From positions 310,001-374,000 of the forward strand of contig CAVUHC010000008.1 in the NCBI GenBank assembly GCA_963741135.1: DNA of 64,000 nucleotides, read 5' to 3'. Under the pieces are notes generated by a model. It saw only the letters and a list, made by a program, of their open reading frames with translations, had not been told where the DNA came from and made no database searches. Numbering within the stretch: the first letter of the stretch is position 1; every line of letters begins with the position of its first letter. The translations under genes were made by a program, and so were the position numbers. The stretch is from Gp6-AA40 sp963741135 (GTDB lineage Bacteria > Acidobacteriota > Vicinamibacteria > Vicinamibacterales > UBA2999). Of the stretch, positions 25,773-34,397 are shown in pieces.

Positions 25773-26447
25773 TTACTTGGTCCGCGAGCGCGACCGTCCG
25801 GCGTCAGTTGCACGCGCGGACGTTCTGGCGCGGGATCGGCTATTGGTGGGTCGCACAGCGTTCGGGGCGCCGACGCCTTCCGCGTTTTCTGGCGGACGGA
25901 TGCGGAGATGGTTGTGCACGTCGTGCAGCACGCCCTGGATCCCCTCTGCCACAATCTCGGCGGCGCGCTTCGAGTCGGGGCCGTCGACGAATCCACTGAG
26001 CGTCACCTCGCCGTTGTGCACGCCGCACTCGATGTCTGTCGCGTCGATGAAACCGTGCGCAGTCAGCCGATCGTTCAACTCCTCGCGGATGCGATCGTCG
26101 GATCGCTTGTAGCCGCGCGGGCCACGCCCCGTAAATGGTCCGGGAATCCGCCACATTTCAGTCCCGATCCACTCGCGCCCTCCATAACGTGCCTCGCCGT
26201 ACCCGTCGCCGTATCCCTGACGGCCGAACTCCTGGCTTCCGCTCGAGAAGCCCCGTGAGCTACCGTCGCCGCGCCATCCAGAGTCGCCGTATCCGTTGGC
26301 GCGGACGTCGTTGGAGCTCCGCTCGTGGTTCGCTCCAGACGTCCCTGTCCGGCGATGACGTTCTTCGCGATGATGATCGAAATTGAGCTGGTCGAGCTCA
26401 CCGCGGCTGAGAACGGGCTCATCCTCGTGCAACGGACGGTCTGTCAT
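25773..26447 (-). CDS. BON-domain protein with a low-complexity N-terminal half
   Basis: A protein of 224 residues. The first 110 are Gly/Arg/Ser-rich (YGDSGWRGDGSSRGFSSGSQ) and the BON domain covers residues 120-190 (DDRIREELNDRLTAHGFIDA, HNGEVTLSGFVDGPDSKRAA). There is no signal peptide, so it is probably cytoplasmic or surface-associated by another route. The ATG at 26447 is preceded by GGAG at a good distance. BON domains bind membranes or small ligands. It is divergent from a three-BON lipoprotein, and the pair may respond together to osmotic or envelope stress. Confidence 0.8.
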   Translation of the reverse strand: MTDRPLHEDEPVLSRGELDQLNFDHHREERHRRTGTSGANHERSSNDVRANGYGDSGWRGDGSSRGFSSGSQEFGRQGYGDGYGEARYGGREWIGTEMWRIPGPFTGRGPRGYKRSDDRIREELNDRLTAHGFIDATDIECGVHNGEVTLSGFVDGPDSKRAAEIVAEGIQGVLHDVHNHLRIRPPENAEGVGAPNAVRPTNSRSRARTSARATDAGRSRSRTK

Positions 26448-26549
26448 AGGAATCTCCACTGGCTTTGTTCAGCAAGGCGGAGACCAGCGTGTACGGCTGT
26501 GCTGTGGTCACAGGCGTCCATCTTGCACGACCGACGGGTGGAGGAGTCC

Positions 26550-27515
26550 ATGAAAGCACCTCAGCTCTTGTGTGGCGTGATGGCGCTAGCCGTCGCCCTG
26601 GCCGGTTGCCGCGGGGTCGGAACACAGGCCGATGCGAGCAAGACGGCCAAAGGCGTCGCGTCCGACGTCAAGGGCGAGACGAAGAAGGTCGCAGCGAAGG
26701 CAGGCGATGAGCTCGCCGACGGATGGCTCATCACGAAGATCCAGTCGAAGTTCGTTGCCGATCGTGAGATCAAGGCGACCGACATCGACGTGTCCTCGCG
26801 CGATGGTGTGGTGACGCTGAAAGGGCGCGTCCAGAACGAGCCGATGCGTTCGCTTGCGGTGGCGATTGCTCAGAACACCAATGGCGTGAAGCAGGTCGTC
26901 GATCAGCTCGCTGTGATGGTGGCGGCACCTGTTGCGCCGGCGCGCCCGGCGAATGCGGTCACCGCGGGTGCTGTCGCCACGACAGGAAGTGCGGTGCCAG
27001 ACAATACGCCGCGCACCGATGACGCCAGCATCACCTCTGGCATTCAGGCCAAGTACTTTCTCGACGACAAGGTCAAGGCCCGGCGGATCGATGTCAATTC
27101 CAGCAACGGGATTGTGACGTTGCATGGCGAAGTCGGCAGCGACGACGAGCGCGAGCGGGCGCTCCTGCTGGCGCGCACGAGCGAAGGCGTGGAGCGGGTT
27201 GAAGATAACCTGACCGTGGTGATCGAGCCGCAGAGCGAGGCGACATCATCGCCGGCTTTGAGCACTGCCCCCAGCGCGACCGCGCAACGGACAGCAGCCA
27301 AGGTCGATGACATGGTGACGACGCGCTTACAGACGAAGCTATCCTCCGATGGCCTGGTGAAGAGCGGGGACGTTCAGGTGACGGCCAAGAACGGCGTCAT
27401 CCTGCTCGAAGGCACCGTGCCGACCAGCGCGGCGAAGCAACGAGCCCTCAAGCTTGCACGCGAAGCGGAGGGCGTCACACAGGTCGTCGATCGTATCCGC
27501 GTCGGGAAACGGTAA
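26550..27515 (+). CDS. Lipoprotein with three BON domains (OsmY-like)
   Basis: A 321-residue protein with a lipobox (LAGC, cysteine 20) after a hydrophobic leader, so it should be a periplasm-facing lipoprotein. Three BON domains follow, near residues 60-130 (ITKIQSKFVADREIKATDID), 155-235 (ITSGIQAKYFLDDKVKARRI) and 260-320 (VTTRLQTKLSSDGLVKSGDV), linked by Ala/Thr/Pro-rich spacers. The ATG at 26550 has a strong GGAGGAG just upstream, which decides the start over a longer open frame. It is divergent from the BON protein at 25773, with about 100 bases between the starts. OsmY-type envelope-stress roles are inferred. Confidence 0.9.
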   Translation: MKAPQLLCGVMALAVALAGCRGVGTQADASKTAKGVASDVKGETKKVAAKAGDELADGWLITKIQSKFVADREIKATDIDVSSRDGVVTLKGRVQNEPMRSLAVAIAQNTNGVKQVVDQLAVMVAAPVAPARPANAVTAGAVATTGSAVPDNTPRTDDASITSGIQAKYFLDDKVKARRIDVNSSNGIVTLHGEVGSDDERERALLLARTSEGVERVEDNLTVVIEPQSEATSSPALSTAPSATAQRTAAKVDDMVTTRLQTKLSSDGLVKSGDVQVTAKNGVILLEGTVPTSAAKQRALKLAREAEGVTQVVDRIRVGKR

Positions 27516-27525
27516 GGTTTTCAAC

Positions 27526-27765
27526 GTGTTCGATCACAACTGGCGCCGCCGAAGTCCGTATCGCCTGCCCGACCTCGTCTGGCAGGCGACACTCAATCGG
27601 GTCCGCAGCGAATTCGAGGAGATGCCTTCTTTGCGCGTGACGTTGAACCAGGCGAAGCGGCTGTTCGGCCTGCCGGAACCTGCATCTGCCTGGGTATTGC
27701 GAACGCTCACAAACGAGGGCTTCCTCGTGTGCTCGCCTCGTGGTGAGTACATGAGACGCGCGTAG
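27526..27765 (+). CDS. Small winged-helix-like protein, unknown function
   Basis: A 79-residue basic protein from a GTG (VFDHNWRRRSPYRLPDLVWQ) through LRVTLNQAKRLFGLPEPASA to FLVCSPRGEYMRRA. The second half looks like a helix-turn-helix followed by a beta wing, as in small DNA-binding proteins, but I do not recognise a named family. It lies 10 bases after the BON lipoprotein and converges on gluQ. The alternative longer start inside the BON gene is disfavoured. Confidence 0.55.
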   Translation: MFDHNWRRRSPYRLPDLVWQATLNRVRSEFEEMPSLRVTLNQAKRLFGLPEPASAWVLRTLTNEGFLVCSPRGEYMRRA

Positions 27766-27773
27766 AGCAGCAG

Positions 27774-28559
27774 CTACTTGCCGAGACTTGCCCTCTCGGT
27801 CGCCAGGGCAATCACATCCGCCGCGCTCATTCCCGCCCGACGTAACTCTCGCACTCCAGTATCCGCGGCACTCTTGCTGAGTTTTTCTCCGTTCGGCTTC
27901 AAGACGAGCGGGTGATGAAAGTAAGCCGGAGTGTCTCTGCGACCAAGCATCCGGGCAAGTCGAAGCTGACGCGCGGTTGAGCTGAGCAGGTCCGCGCCCC
28001 GGATGATGTGAGTGACCCCTTGGAGCATGTCGTCGACAGTCGCGGCGAATTGGTACGTCCACTGCCCGTTCCTGTCGCGAACAAGAAGGTCGCCGCATTG
28101 ATCGGCCGGCGTGTGCTCGATCGCGCCGAGCCGCAGATCTTCGAACACTTCAGGTCCCGGTTCGATACGTACGCGGACGCCGCGTCCATGTTCGTCCGCC
28201 AGTCGCCGCTCTCGGCAACGCCCGTCATACCGCTCGCCCGCAATCTGCTTTCGCGAGCAATCGCATGCGTAGACGTGATGCGTCGTTCGAAGCCGGACGA
28301 GCGCCTCTTGGTAGAGATGTGCGCGATCGCTTTGTCGCAGCAGTGGCCGCAGCCCCTCATCCGGCTCGAACCCGAGCCACTCGAGATCCTCGAGGATTGC
28401 CACTTCGTATTCGGGCCGGCATCTGACGCGATCGTGATCTTCGATGCGCAGCAACACCCGCCCGCCTGCCTCGCGCGCCATGCGCCACACGTAGATCGCG
28501 TTGACGACGTGGCCGATGTGCAGATAACCAGTGGGCGAGGGGGCAAACCGCGTCACCAT
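27774..28559 (-). CDS. gluQ: Glutamyl-Q tRNA(Asp) synthetase GluQ
   Basis: Activates glutamate and attaches it to queuosine at position 34 of tRNA(Asp). The 261-residue length equals the catalytic half of glutamyl-tRNA synthetase and lacks the anticodon-binding domain, which is diagnostic. It shows RFAPSPTGYLHIGHVVNAIY (the HIGH motif), LRIEDHDRVRCRPEYE, the cysteines of YACDCSR, and LKPNGEKLSKSAAD (the KMSKS-like loop). It implies that the organism makes queuosine. Intact frame, convergent with the small winged-helix gene. Confidence 0.9.
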   Translation of the reverse strand: MVTRFAPSPTGYLHIGHVVNAIYVWRMAREAGGRVLLRIEDHDRVRCRPEYEVAILEDLEWLGFEPDEGLRPLLRQSDRAHLYQEALVRLRTTHHVYACDCSRKQIAGERYDGRCRERRLADEHGRGVRVRIEPGPEVFEDLRLGAIEHTPADQCGDLLVRDRNGQWTYQFAATVDDMLQGVTHIIRGADLLSSTARQLRLARMLGRRDTPAYFHHPLVLKPNGEKLSKSAADTGVRELRRAGMSAADVIALATERASLGK

Positions 28560-28604
28560 CTGGACGTTGCCGATCTGAGATTTGGGATCGATGCTGTCAA
28601 CGAA

Positions 28605-28665
28605 TCACCACGAAGGGCGCGAAATACACGAAGAAATTGTTGGCCTCGTGTCTTCGTGGTTTAGA
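28605..28665. repeat. CACGAAG palindromic repeat between gluQ and aat
   Basis: ACCACGAAGGGCGCGAAATA then CACGAAGAAATT and CCTCGTGTCTTCGTGGT form an imperfect inverted repeat. Related words lie at 44069 (ACCACGAAGGCGCGAAGGAC then ACGAATCGTGGT), 21938 and 6690. It is placed between divergent genes and is one of several short-palindrome families in the window. Confidence 0.75.
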
Positions 28666-28700
28666 TCATCGATCATAGATTCATAGATGGAGCAGCGTGA

Positions 28701-29405
28701 GTGATTCCGTGGCTGGGTCTTCGAGATCCGTTTCCTCCTGTCGAACAGGCGCTCGTCGAGCCGAACGGGTTGCTGGCGGCTGGCGGGGATCTTTCGCCTG
28801 CGCGGCTGCTCGATGCGTACGCGCGCGGGATCTTCCCGTGGTTCAACGACGAGGATCCGGTGCTGTGGTGGAGCCCCGATCCGCGCATGGTGCTCCTTCC
28901 GGGCGAGCTGCACCTGTCCAGATCGCTCCGGCGTACGATCCGGTCCCAGGAATTCACCGTCACGTTCGATCAGGCGTTCGAGGGCGTGATGGAAGGCTGC
29001 GCCGGCCCGAGGGACAAGCAGGACGGCACCTGGATCACCGCTGACATGATGCGGGCGTACACGCGCATGGCCGAGCTCGGCCACGCGCACTCGGTGGAAG
29101 CCTGGGCCGACGGCGAGCTCGCGGGAGGCCTCTACGGGGTGGCTGTCGGCCGGATTTTTTACGGGGAGTCGATGTTTACCCGCCGAAGCAATGCGTCCAA
29201 AGTCGCGGTGTCCTGGCTCGCGCGCCAACTGGGCCGATGGCAGTTCGAGCTGATCGATTGCCAGATGTCGACGGAACACCTTGCCTCGCTCGGCGCCCGC
29301 GAGGTCCCGCGCGCAGATTTCCTGCGCCGCCTCGAGCGCGGTATTGCGCTGCCGCCTGTGCCTTTACCCTGGGTGATCGAGGACGATCTGATGCGGGACC
29401 TCTGA
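28701..29405 (+). CDS. aat: Leucyl/phenylalanyl-tRNA--protein transferase Aat
   Basis: Transfers Leu or Phe from its tRNA to the N-terminal Arg or Lys of proteins, making them N-degron substrates. The 234 residues include GLLAAGGDLSPARLLDAYAR, GIFPWF, PVLWWSPDPRMVLLPGELHL, the catalytic-region GLYGVAVGRIFYGESMFTR and ELIDCQMSTEHLASLGAREV. It starts with GTG (IPWLG follows). It lies just upstream of clpS and clpA in the same direction, so the tagging enzyme, the recognition adaptor and the unfoldase are adjacent. Confidence 0.95.
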   Translation: MIPWLGLRDPFPPVEQALVEPNGLLAAGGDLSPARLLDAYARGIFPWFNDEDPVLWWSPDPRMVLLPGELHLSRSLRRTIRSQEFTVTFDQAFEGVMEGCAGPRDKQDGTWITADMMRAYTRMAELGHAHSVEAWADGELAGGLYGVAVGRIFYGESMFTRRSNASKVAVSWLARQLGRWQFELIDCQMSTEHLASLGAREVPRADFLRRLERGIALPPVPLPWVIEDDLMRDL

Positions 29406-29429
29406 GTAGAATGGAAGTGTCCAGAAGGA

Positions 29430-29762
29430 ATGAGTGAGCCGTTTTCGAAGGAATCCACCGTCACCGAGCCGCGCCAGGAGCAGAAGCTCCAGCGTCCGCG
29501 CCTGTGGCGCGTGCTCCTGCATAATGACGACTACACCACCCAGGATTTCGTCGTCTGGATTCTCGAGACGATCTTCAACAAGCCGCGCGGTGAGGCGTTC
29601 ACGATCATGATGAGCGTCCACCAGTCCGGGATGGGGCTCGCCGGTATCTACACCCACGATATTGCCGAAACCAAGGTCAGGGCCACGAAGCAGCTCGCTG
29701 AAGAACACGAGTTCCCGCTGCTGGTGACGATGGAACCTGAACCCGAGGGCAAAGAGTCATAG
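29430..29762 (+). CDS. clpS: ATP-dependent Clp protease adaptor ClpS
   Basis: Recognises N-degron residues and delivers substrates to ClpA. The 110-residue protein has a flexible N-terminus and the core RVLLHNDDYTTQDFVVWILE, with the NDD(Y/F)T signature that contacts the N-terminal residue, then GMGLAGIYTHDIAETKV. It is 25 bases after aat and 5 bases before clpA. Confidence 0.95.
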   Translation: MSEPFSKESTVTEPRQEQKLQRPRLWRVLLHNDDYTTQDFVVWILETIFNKPRGEAFTIMMSVHQSGMGLAGIYTHDIAETKVRATKQLAEEHEFPLLVTMEPEPEGKES

Positions 29763-29766
29763 CCAT

Positions 29767-32037
29767 ATGAGCAAGCCTCCAGTTCCTTTTGCGCCGGAAA
29801 CGCTCGAGACCATTCAGCGCGCCTTCCGCCTGGCAAGCGACCGGCGGCACGACACCGTCGGCCTCGAGCATCTGCTGCGCGCACTCACCGACGAACCGCA
29901 GGCGCGGGGGCTGCTGGCGACGTGCGGCGTCAACCTCGATGCGCTTCGCAAGCAGGTCGACGAAGTGCTGGCGAAGGCATTCACGCCGGTTCCAGCTCCC
30001 GGTTCGGTCGAGCCCGAGCCGTCCGTCGGATTCGATCGCGTCGTTCAGCAGGCCGTCGTGCACGCGGCGGTGTCGAGCGCCAAGCAGGTCGATAGCGGGA
30101 GCCTGCTCGTCTTCATGCTGCAGGAGGAGGAAAGCCACGCCGCGTTCTTCCTGCAAAGCCAGGGACTCGATCGACTGACGCTCCTGCGGGTGATCTCGCA
30201 CGGCGGCCGAGGCCAGACGGTGCCCCAACCGGGCGAGGCTGGCCCCGCCGGGCCGCCGTCGAGCGATCCGCTCGAAGCGTATGCCACCGATCTGGTCGCG
30301 CGCGCCGCCGCGGGGCAGATCGATCCGTTGATTGGCCGCGAGCTCGAACTGGAGCGCATGATCCAGGTCCTGTGCCGCCGCCGGAAGAACAATCCGCTGC
30401 TCGTCGGTGAACCGGGCGTCGGAAAGACGGCGCTCGCGGAAGGGCTCGCGCTGCGCATCCAGCAGGGCCAGGTGCCGGACGTGCTTCGCGACTCGAAGGT
30501 CTTTGCCCTCGATCTCGGAGCGCTGATCGCCGGTACCCGCTATCGCGGCGACTTCGAGGAGCGCGTGAAGCAGGTGCTCGATCGTCTGGAAAAGGAGCCG
30601 AACGCCATTCTGTTCATCGACGAGATCCATTCGCTCGTGGGCGCCGGCGCCGCGTCGGGCGGCGCGATGGACGCCGGCAACCTGCTGAAGCCCGCGCTTG
30701 CCAACGGCACGCTGCGCTGCATCGGCTCGACGACCTTCAACGATGTGAAACAGTCGTTCGATCGCGATCGCGCCCTGTCGCGCCGCTTTCAGAAGATCGA
30801 CGTGCTGGAGCCGTCGGAAGAAGAGACGCTCGAGATTCTCAAGGGCCTGCGGCCTCCCTACGAAGCGCATCACGGCGTGCGCTACACGGACGAAGCGCTC
30901 GCGGCGGCCGTGGCGCTCTCGGCGAAGCACTTGAAGGATCTGCACCTGCCGGACAAGGCGATTGACGTCCTGGACGAAGCAGGGGCGTCGCAGAAGCTCT
31001 TGCCCGCGGATCAGCGTGTCGCCGCGATTGGGCCCGCCCAAATCGAAAAGATCGTCGCGCGGATGGCGCGTGTCCCCGTGCAGGCGGTGTCGAGCGACGA
31101 TCGCGCGGCGCTCGCGACGCTCGACAAGCAGCTGAAGCTGGTCATCTTCGGGCAGGAAAGCGCGATTGATGAAGTCGCGTCCGCGATCAAGCTGTCACGA
31201 TCGGGATTGCGGTCGCCCGAGAAGCCGATCGGCAACTTCCTGTTCGCCGGACCGACAGGCGTCGGCAAGACCGAGCTTGCGCGCCAGCTCGCGCGCATCA
31301 TGGGGATCGACTTCCTCCGCTACGACATGTCCGAGTACATGGAGAAGCACGCGGTCTCGCGGCTGATTGGCGCGCCGCCGGGGTACATCGGCTTCGAAGA
31401 GGGCGGGCTGCTGATCGATGCGATCCGCAAGTCACCGCACGCGGTGCTGCTGCTGGACGAGGTCGAGAAGGCGCATCCGGACATGGTCAGCATCCTGCTG
31501 CAGGTGATGGACCATGCGACGCTCACCGACTCGCACGGCCGCAAGGCGGACTTCCGTCACGTGATCCTGATCATGACGACCAACGCCGGCGCACGCGATC
31601 TCTCCGATCGCCGCCTCGGATTCGGCGAGACGGGCGGCCAGGGCGTCTCGTCGCGCGGCGCGCTCGAAAAGATGTTCTCCCCGGAGTTCCGAAACCGGCT
31701 CGACGCGATCGTGCATTTCAATGCGCTCGGGCCGGCGGAGATCGAGCGGGTGGTCGACAAGCAGATCGACGAGTTGCGTGCGATGGTGGCCGCGAGGGGC
31801 GTGACGATCGAGCTCGATCTGCTGGCGCGCGCATGGCTGGCCGCCTCGGGGTTCGATCGGGCGTTCGGCGCGAGGCCGATGGCGCGGCTCATCGAGCGCA
31901 AGGTGAAGAAGCCGTTGTCGGAGGCGATGCTCTTCGGTGCGCTCGCCGAAGGCGGCACCGCGCGCATTGTCGTGGTAGGCGACGAGATCCGGTTGGAGAC
32001 GGCAGCTCCCGACTCCCAACCGCCAACACCCGACTGA
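29767..32037 (+). CDS. clpA: Clp protease ATP-binding subunit ClpA
   Basis: Hexameric AAA+ unfoldase that feeds ClpP. The 756 residues show an N-domain (1-140) that binds ClpS, D1 with GEPGVGKT near 214 and AILFIDEI near 280, and D2 with GPTGVGKT near 495 and AVLLLDEVEKAHPD near 559. There is no ClpB-type coiled-coil middle domain. The last residues (DSQPPTPD) are encoded by a copy of the CTCCCAACCGCC intergenic repeat that ends at the stop. Intact frame; operon with aat and clpS. No clpP is in the window. Confidence 0.95.
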   Translation: MSKPPVPFAPETLETIQRAFRLASDRRHDTVGLEHLLRALTDEPQARGLLATCGVNLDALRKQVDEVLAKAFTPVPAPGSVEPEPSVGFDRVVQQAVVHAAVSSAKQVDSGSLLVFMLQEEESHAAFFLQSQGLDRLTLLRVISHGGRGQTVPQPGEAGPAGPPSSDPLEAYATDLVARAAAGQIDPLIGRELELERMIQVLCRRRKNNPLLVGEPGVGKTALAEGLALRIQQGQVPDVLRDSKVFALDLGALIAGTRYRGDFEERVKQVLDRLEKEPNAILFIDEIHSLVGAGAASGGAMDAGNLLKPALANGTLRCIGSTTFNDVKQSFDRDRALSRRFQKIDVLEPSEEETLEILKGLRPPYEAHHGVRYTDEALAAAVALSAKHLKDLHLPDKAIDVLDEAGASQKLLPADQRVAAIGPAQIEKIVARMARVPVQAVSSDDRAALATLDKQLKLVIFGQESAIDEVASAIKLSRSGLRSPEKPIGNFLFAGPTGVGKTELARQLARIMGIDFLRYDMSEYMEKHAVSRLIGAPPGYIGFEEGGLLIDAIRKSPHAVLLLDEVEKAHPDMVSILLQVMDHATLTDSHGRKADFRHVILIMTTNAGARDLSDRRLGFGETGGQGVSSRGALEKMFSPEFRNRLDAIVHFNALGPAEIERVVDKQIDELRAMVAARGVTIELDLLARAWLAASGFDRAFGARPMARLIERKVKKPLSEAMLFGALAEGGTARIVVVGDEIRLETAAPDSQPPTPD

Positions 32038-32047
32038 CGCTGTCCAG

Positions 32048-32684
32048 ATGTCGTTGGCCGACATTCGACGTGAGTATCTCGGTGAGCCGTTGAGCGAGGC
32101 GCATTCGGATCCCGATCCGATGCGCCAGTTCTCCGTGTGGTTCGAACAGGTGCGCGATATCGAAGCCGATCCGACGGCCATGGCGCTCGCGACTGCCACG
32201 CCGGACGGGCGACCGTCGGTGCGCACGGTGCTGCTCAAGGAGATGGACGACCGCGGGTTCGTCTTCTACACGAACTACGAGAGCCGCAAGGCGCGCGAGA
32301 TGGAGGCCACCGGGCGGGCGAGCCTGCTGTTCTTCTGGCGGTCGCGTCGAGCGGCAGGTGCGGATCGACGGCGCGGTCGAGCGTGTCAGCCCCGCGGAGT
32401 CTGACGCCTACTTCGAGACGCGTCCACTCGACAGCCGGTTGAGCGTCTACGCGTCGCGACAGAGCGAAACAATCGAGAGCCGTGAGGTGCTCGAAGAGGC
32501 ATTCGAGCGCGTGAAGCGAACGTACGGCGACGGCCCCGTTCCGCGGCCGGACTGGTGGGGCGGCTACCGTGTCGTCCCCGACGAATTCGAGTTCTGGCAG
32601 GGGCGGGCCAGTCGACTGCACGATCGATTGCGCTACGTCAAGCTGGACGACGGCGCATGGCGACGTGAGCGGCTGGCTCCTTAG
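32048..32684 (+). CDS. pdxH: Pyridoxamine 5'-phosphate oxidase PdxH (one frameshift)
   Basis: FMN-dependent oxidation of pyridoxamine or pyridoxine phosphate to PLP. The protein shows MALATATPDGRPSVRTVLLK, DDRGFVFYTNYESRKAREME, ERQVRIDGAVERVSPAESDA and the C-terminal WWGGYRVVPDEFEFWQGRAS RLHDRL, all expected. The break near 32345 is repaired by one GC pair (WRSRVERQVRIDG), giving 212 residues, the usual length. It starts 10 bases after clpA in the same direction. Confidence 0.93.
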
Positions 32685-32689
32685 AAAAT

Positions 32690-32758
32690 CCCCATCCCAA
32701 ATCCCAAGCTCCAAATCCCAATGATGCCGAATCCCGAATCCCTAATCCCGAATCCCCG
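32690..32758. repeat. AATCCC repeat directly upstream of the Cys-rich protein gene
   Basis: A run of ATCCCAAATCCCAAG-type units followed by GAATCCCGAATCCC units fills the entire gap between pdxH and the next start codon. The ATG begins immediately after the last unit, leaving no room for a normal ribosome binding site. Confidence 0.8.
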
Positions 32759-33124
32759 ATGCGATATCTCGTCACCGCCAGAGTGAAAGACGGACAGCGC
32801 GACGCGTTGAGGCGAGCGATCGAGGATGGCTCGCTAGGCGAGGGCTCGGTTGCCGGGGACGAATACCTGCGCGACATGGCGGAGGCGCGCGAGCTGGCCG
32901 ATGGGCGCGTGAAGTGGGTTGAGACGTGCTTCTGTGCGACGCCGCTCCAGGAAGAGCGGCCCTACTGGGAGGAGTTCTTCCTCTTCGACAGCATCAAGGA
33001 CGCGCACGCGCGAAGCCAGTGCCGCGACGAGAACGGCACAGAGCCATGGGCGTGCTGCAACTGCGACTGTACCAAACGGCTCGAAGCGTGGTTGTGCAAG
33101 CAAGGCACACGCTTCGAGCCGTAG
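32759..33124 (+). CDS. Small protein with a Cys-rich C-terminal motif, unknown function
   Basis: A 121-residue protein. The N-terminal part (MRYLVTARVKDGQRDALRRA) resembles a ferredoxin-like dimeric alpha/beta barrel, as in YCII-type or antibiotic-biosynthesis-monooxygenase domains. The C-terminal part has ETCFCATPLQEERPYWEEFF and then PWACCNCDCTKRLEAWL. Five clustered cysteines plus two upstream could hold a metal or Fe-S centre. I do not recognise a named family. It stands alone between pdxH and the convergent cupin gene. Confidence 0.65.
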   Translation: MRYLVTARVKDGQRDALRRAIEDGSLGEGSVAGDEYLRDMAEARELADGRVKWVETCFCATPLQEERPYWEEFFLFDSIKDAHARSQCRDENGTEPWACCNCDCTKRLEAWLCKQGTRFEP

Positions 33125-33167
33125 GCACCGTTCGTGGAACCGTGAACGACAGCTGTCAGGTTCTCCT

Positions 33168-34208
33168 CTATTGCGCCGCTGGCTGACTCTGCCTCCATCC
33201 AACCACGTCGTAACGGATCAGGAAAGCCCTGAACCCTTTCATGTCCGTGAAATGGTGGGGCACGCCGGGCGGCACGTAGAGAAGGTCGCCCGGGTGCACC
33301 GGACGTTGGACCCCGTTCCGAATCGTGCCGGTACCGTTCGTCTGAACGATCTCGCCGTCGGTCCGTGCCGTCGCCGTCCCTTCTGTCACCAGCCAGAGGT
33401 CGGCCGTGTCCTCGTGCGTAGCAGGTGGGTCACCATCCAACACAATTCGGACGTTCATGCTGATGTTCGCCGGTCCGTTGTACAGCCGGGAGTTGATGCG
33501 CTTGTTTACTTCGTTGTCTTTCCATCGCGCCTGAATGTCCGCGCTCTTCCAGAAGAGGGTTTTGTCCTTTGGCAAATCTGGTACTGGTGGCGCCGGAGCG
33601 GCTCCCGCTCTTCCCCCTCTTCCCGCCGGCTCCGCAGCCCCTGCCCCTCGCCCCGCTGGCGCGGCAGCCGCCGGTGCCGGCTTCGTCCGGACCAATCCGA
33701 CCGTGTCGAAGCGCATCAGCCAGGCCCTGAAGCCCTTCATGTCCGTGAAATGGTGGGGCACGCCCGGCGGAACGTACAGGATGTCGCCTGGACTCACCGG
33801 ACGTTCAACACCGTTCCGAACTGATTTGGTCCCGTTACTGTCGACGATCTGACCGTCAGTCCTGGCTATCGCCGTTCCCTCGGTCACGATCCAGAGGTCG
33901 GCTGTGGTCTCATGCGTCACCGGAGGATCGCCGGGCAGCACAATCCGGACGTTCGCGCTGATGTTCGTAGGGCCGTTGAACAGCCGCGAGTTGATCCGTT
34001 TCTTGGCCTCGTTGTCCTTCCACCGCGCCTGGATATCATCGCTCGTCCAGAAGGCAGTCTTGCCGATCGGCAGGTCTGGCACCGGCGGCGCGGCGTTCGG
34101 CTGAACAGCCGCCCCGCCGTTTCGCCCCCCTTGCTGACCGTATGTCACCGCTCCGCCCAGACTGAACACCCCGATCACTCCGATTACGACGAGCGTGCTA
34201 TTGCGCAT
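33168..34208 (-). CDS. Exported tandem-cupin protein
   Basis: A signal peptide (MRNSTLVVIGVIGVFSLGGA VTYGQQ) is followed by two near-identical cupin domains at about residues 40-170 and 205-335, joined by an Ala/Gly/Arg-rich linker. Each repeat carries FW-x-DIQARWKDNE, KRINSRL-NGP-NIS-NVRIVL, ADLW-VTEGTA-ARTDG and PGD-LYVPPGVPHHFTDMKGF. The last contains a possible metal-binding HHF. A GAGGAGG ribosome site precedes the ATG at 34208, which decides the start. Ligand and reaction are unknown. The high similarity of the repeats suggests a recent internal duplication. Confidence 0.85.
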   Translation of the reverse strand: MRNSTLVVIGVIGVFSLGGAVTYGQQGGRNGGAAVQPNAAPPVPDLPIGKTAFWTSDDIQARWKDNEAKKRINSRLFNGPTNISANVRIVLPGDPPVTHETTADLWIVTEGTAIARTDGQIVDSNGTKSVRNGVERPVSPGDILYVPPGVPHHFTDMKGFRAWLMRFDTVGLVRTKPAPAAAAPAGRGAGAAEPAGRGGRAGAAPAPPVPDLPKDKTLFWKSADIQARWKDNEVNKRINSRLYNGPANISMNVRIVLDGDPPATHEDTADLWLVTEGTATARTDGEIVQTNGTGTIRNGVQRPVHPGDLLYVPPGVPHHFTDMKGFRAFLIRYDVVGWRQSQPAAQ

Positions 34209-34397
34209 GCTTTTCCTCCTCAGCAAGCAGCTTTTCAGGACCGACACTCGTCCTGGAGAGTGGGCAGAGTCTCCCTCCGCTGGCGTGATGGGTCAAGGCG
34301 ATTTTTCAAGGTGAACGATATCGTCGTTCAGGTTCAGATTCTGTGATAGGTTTCCTTCTGCACGGCAACGTGGTGTTGCCGTTCCCGGATTCCCGGC

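Noticed and set aside
29677..31041. 454-codon antisense frame over clpA
   Set aside because: Shadow of the ClpA N-domain and D1 ATPase codons.
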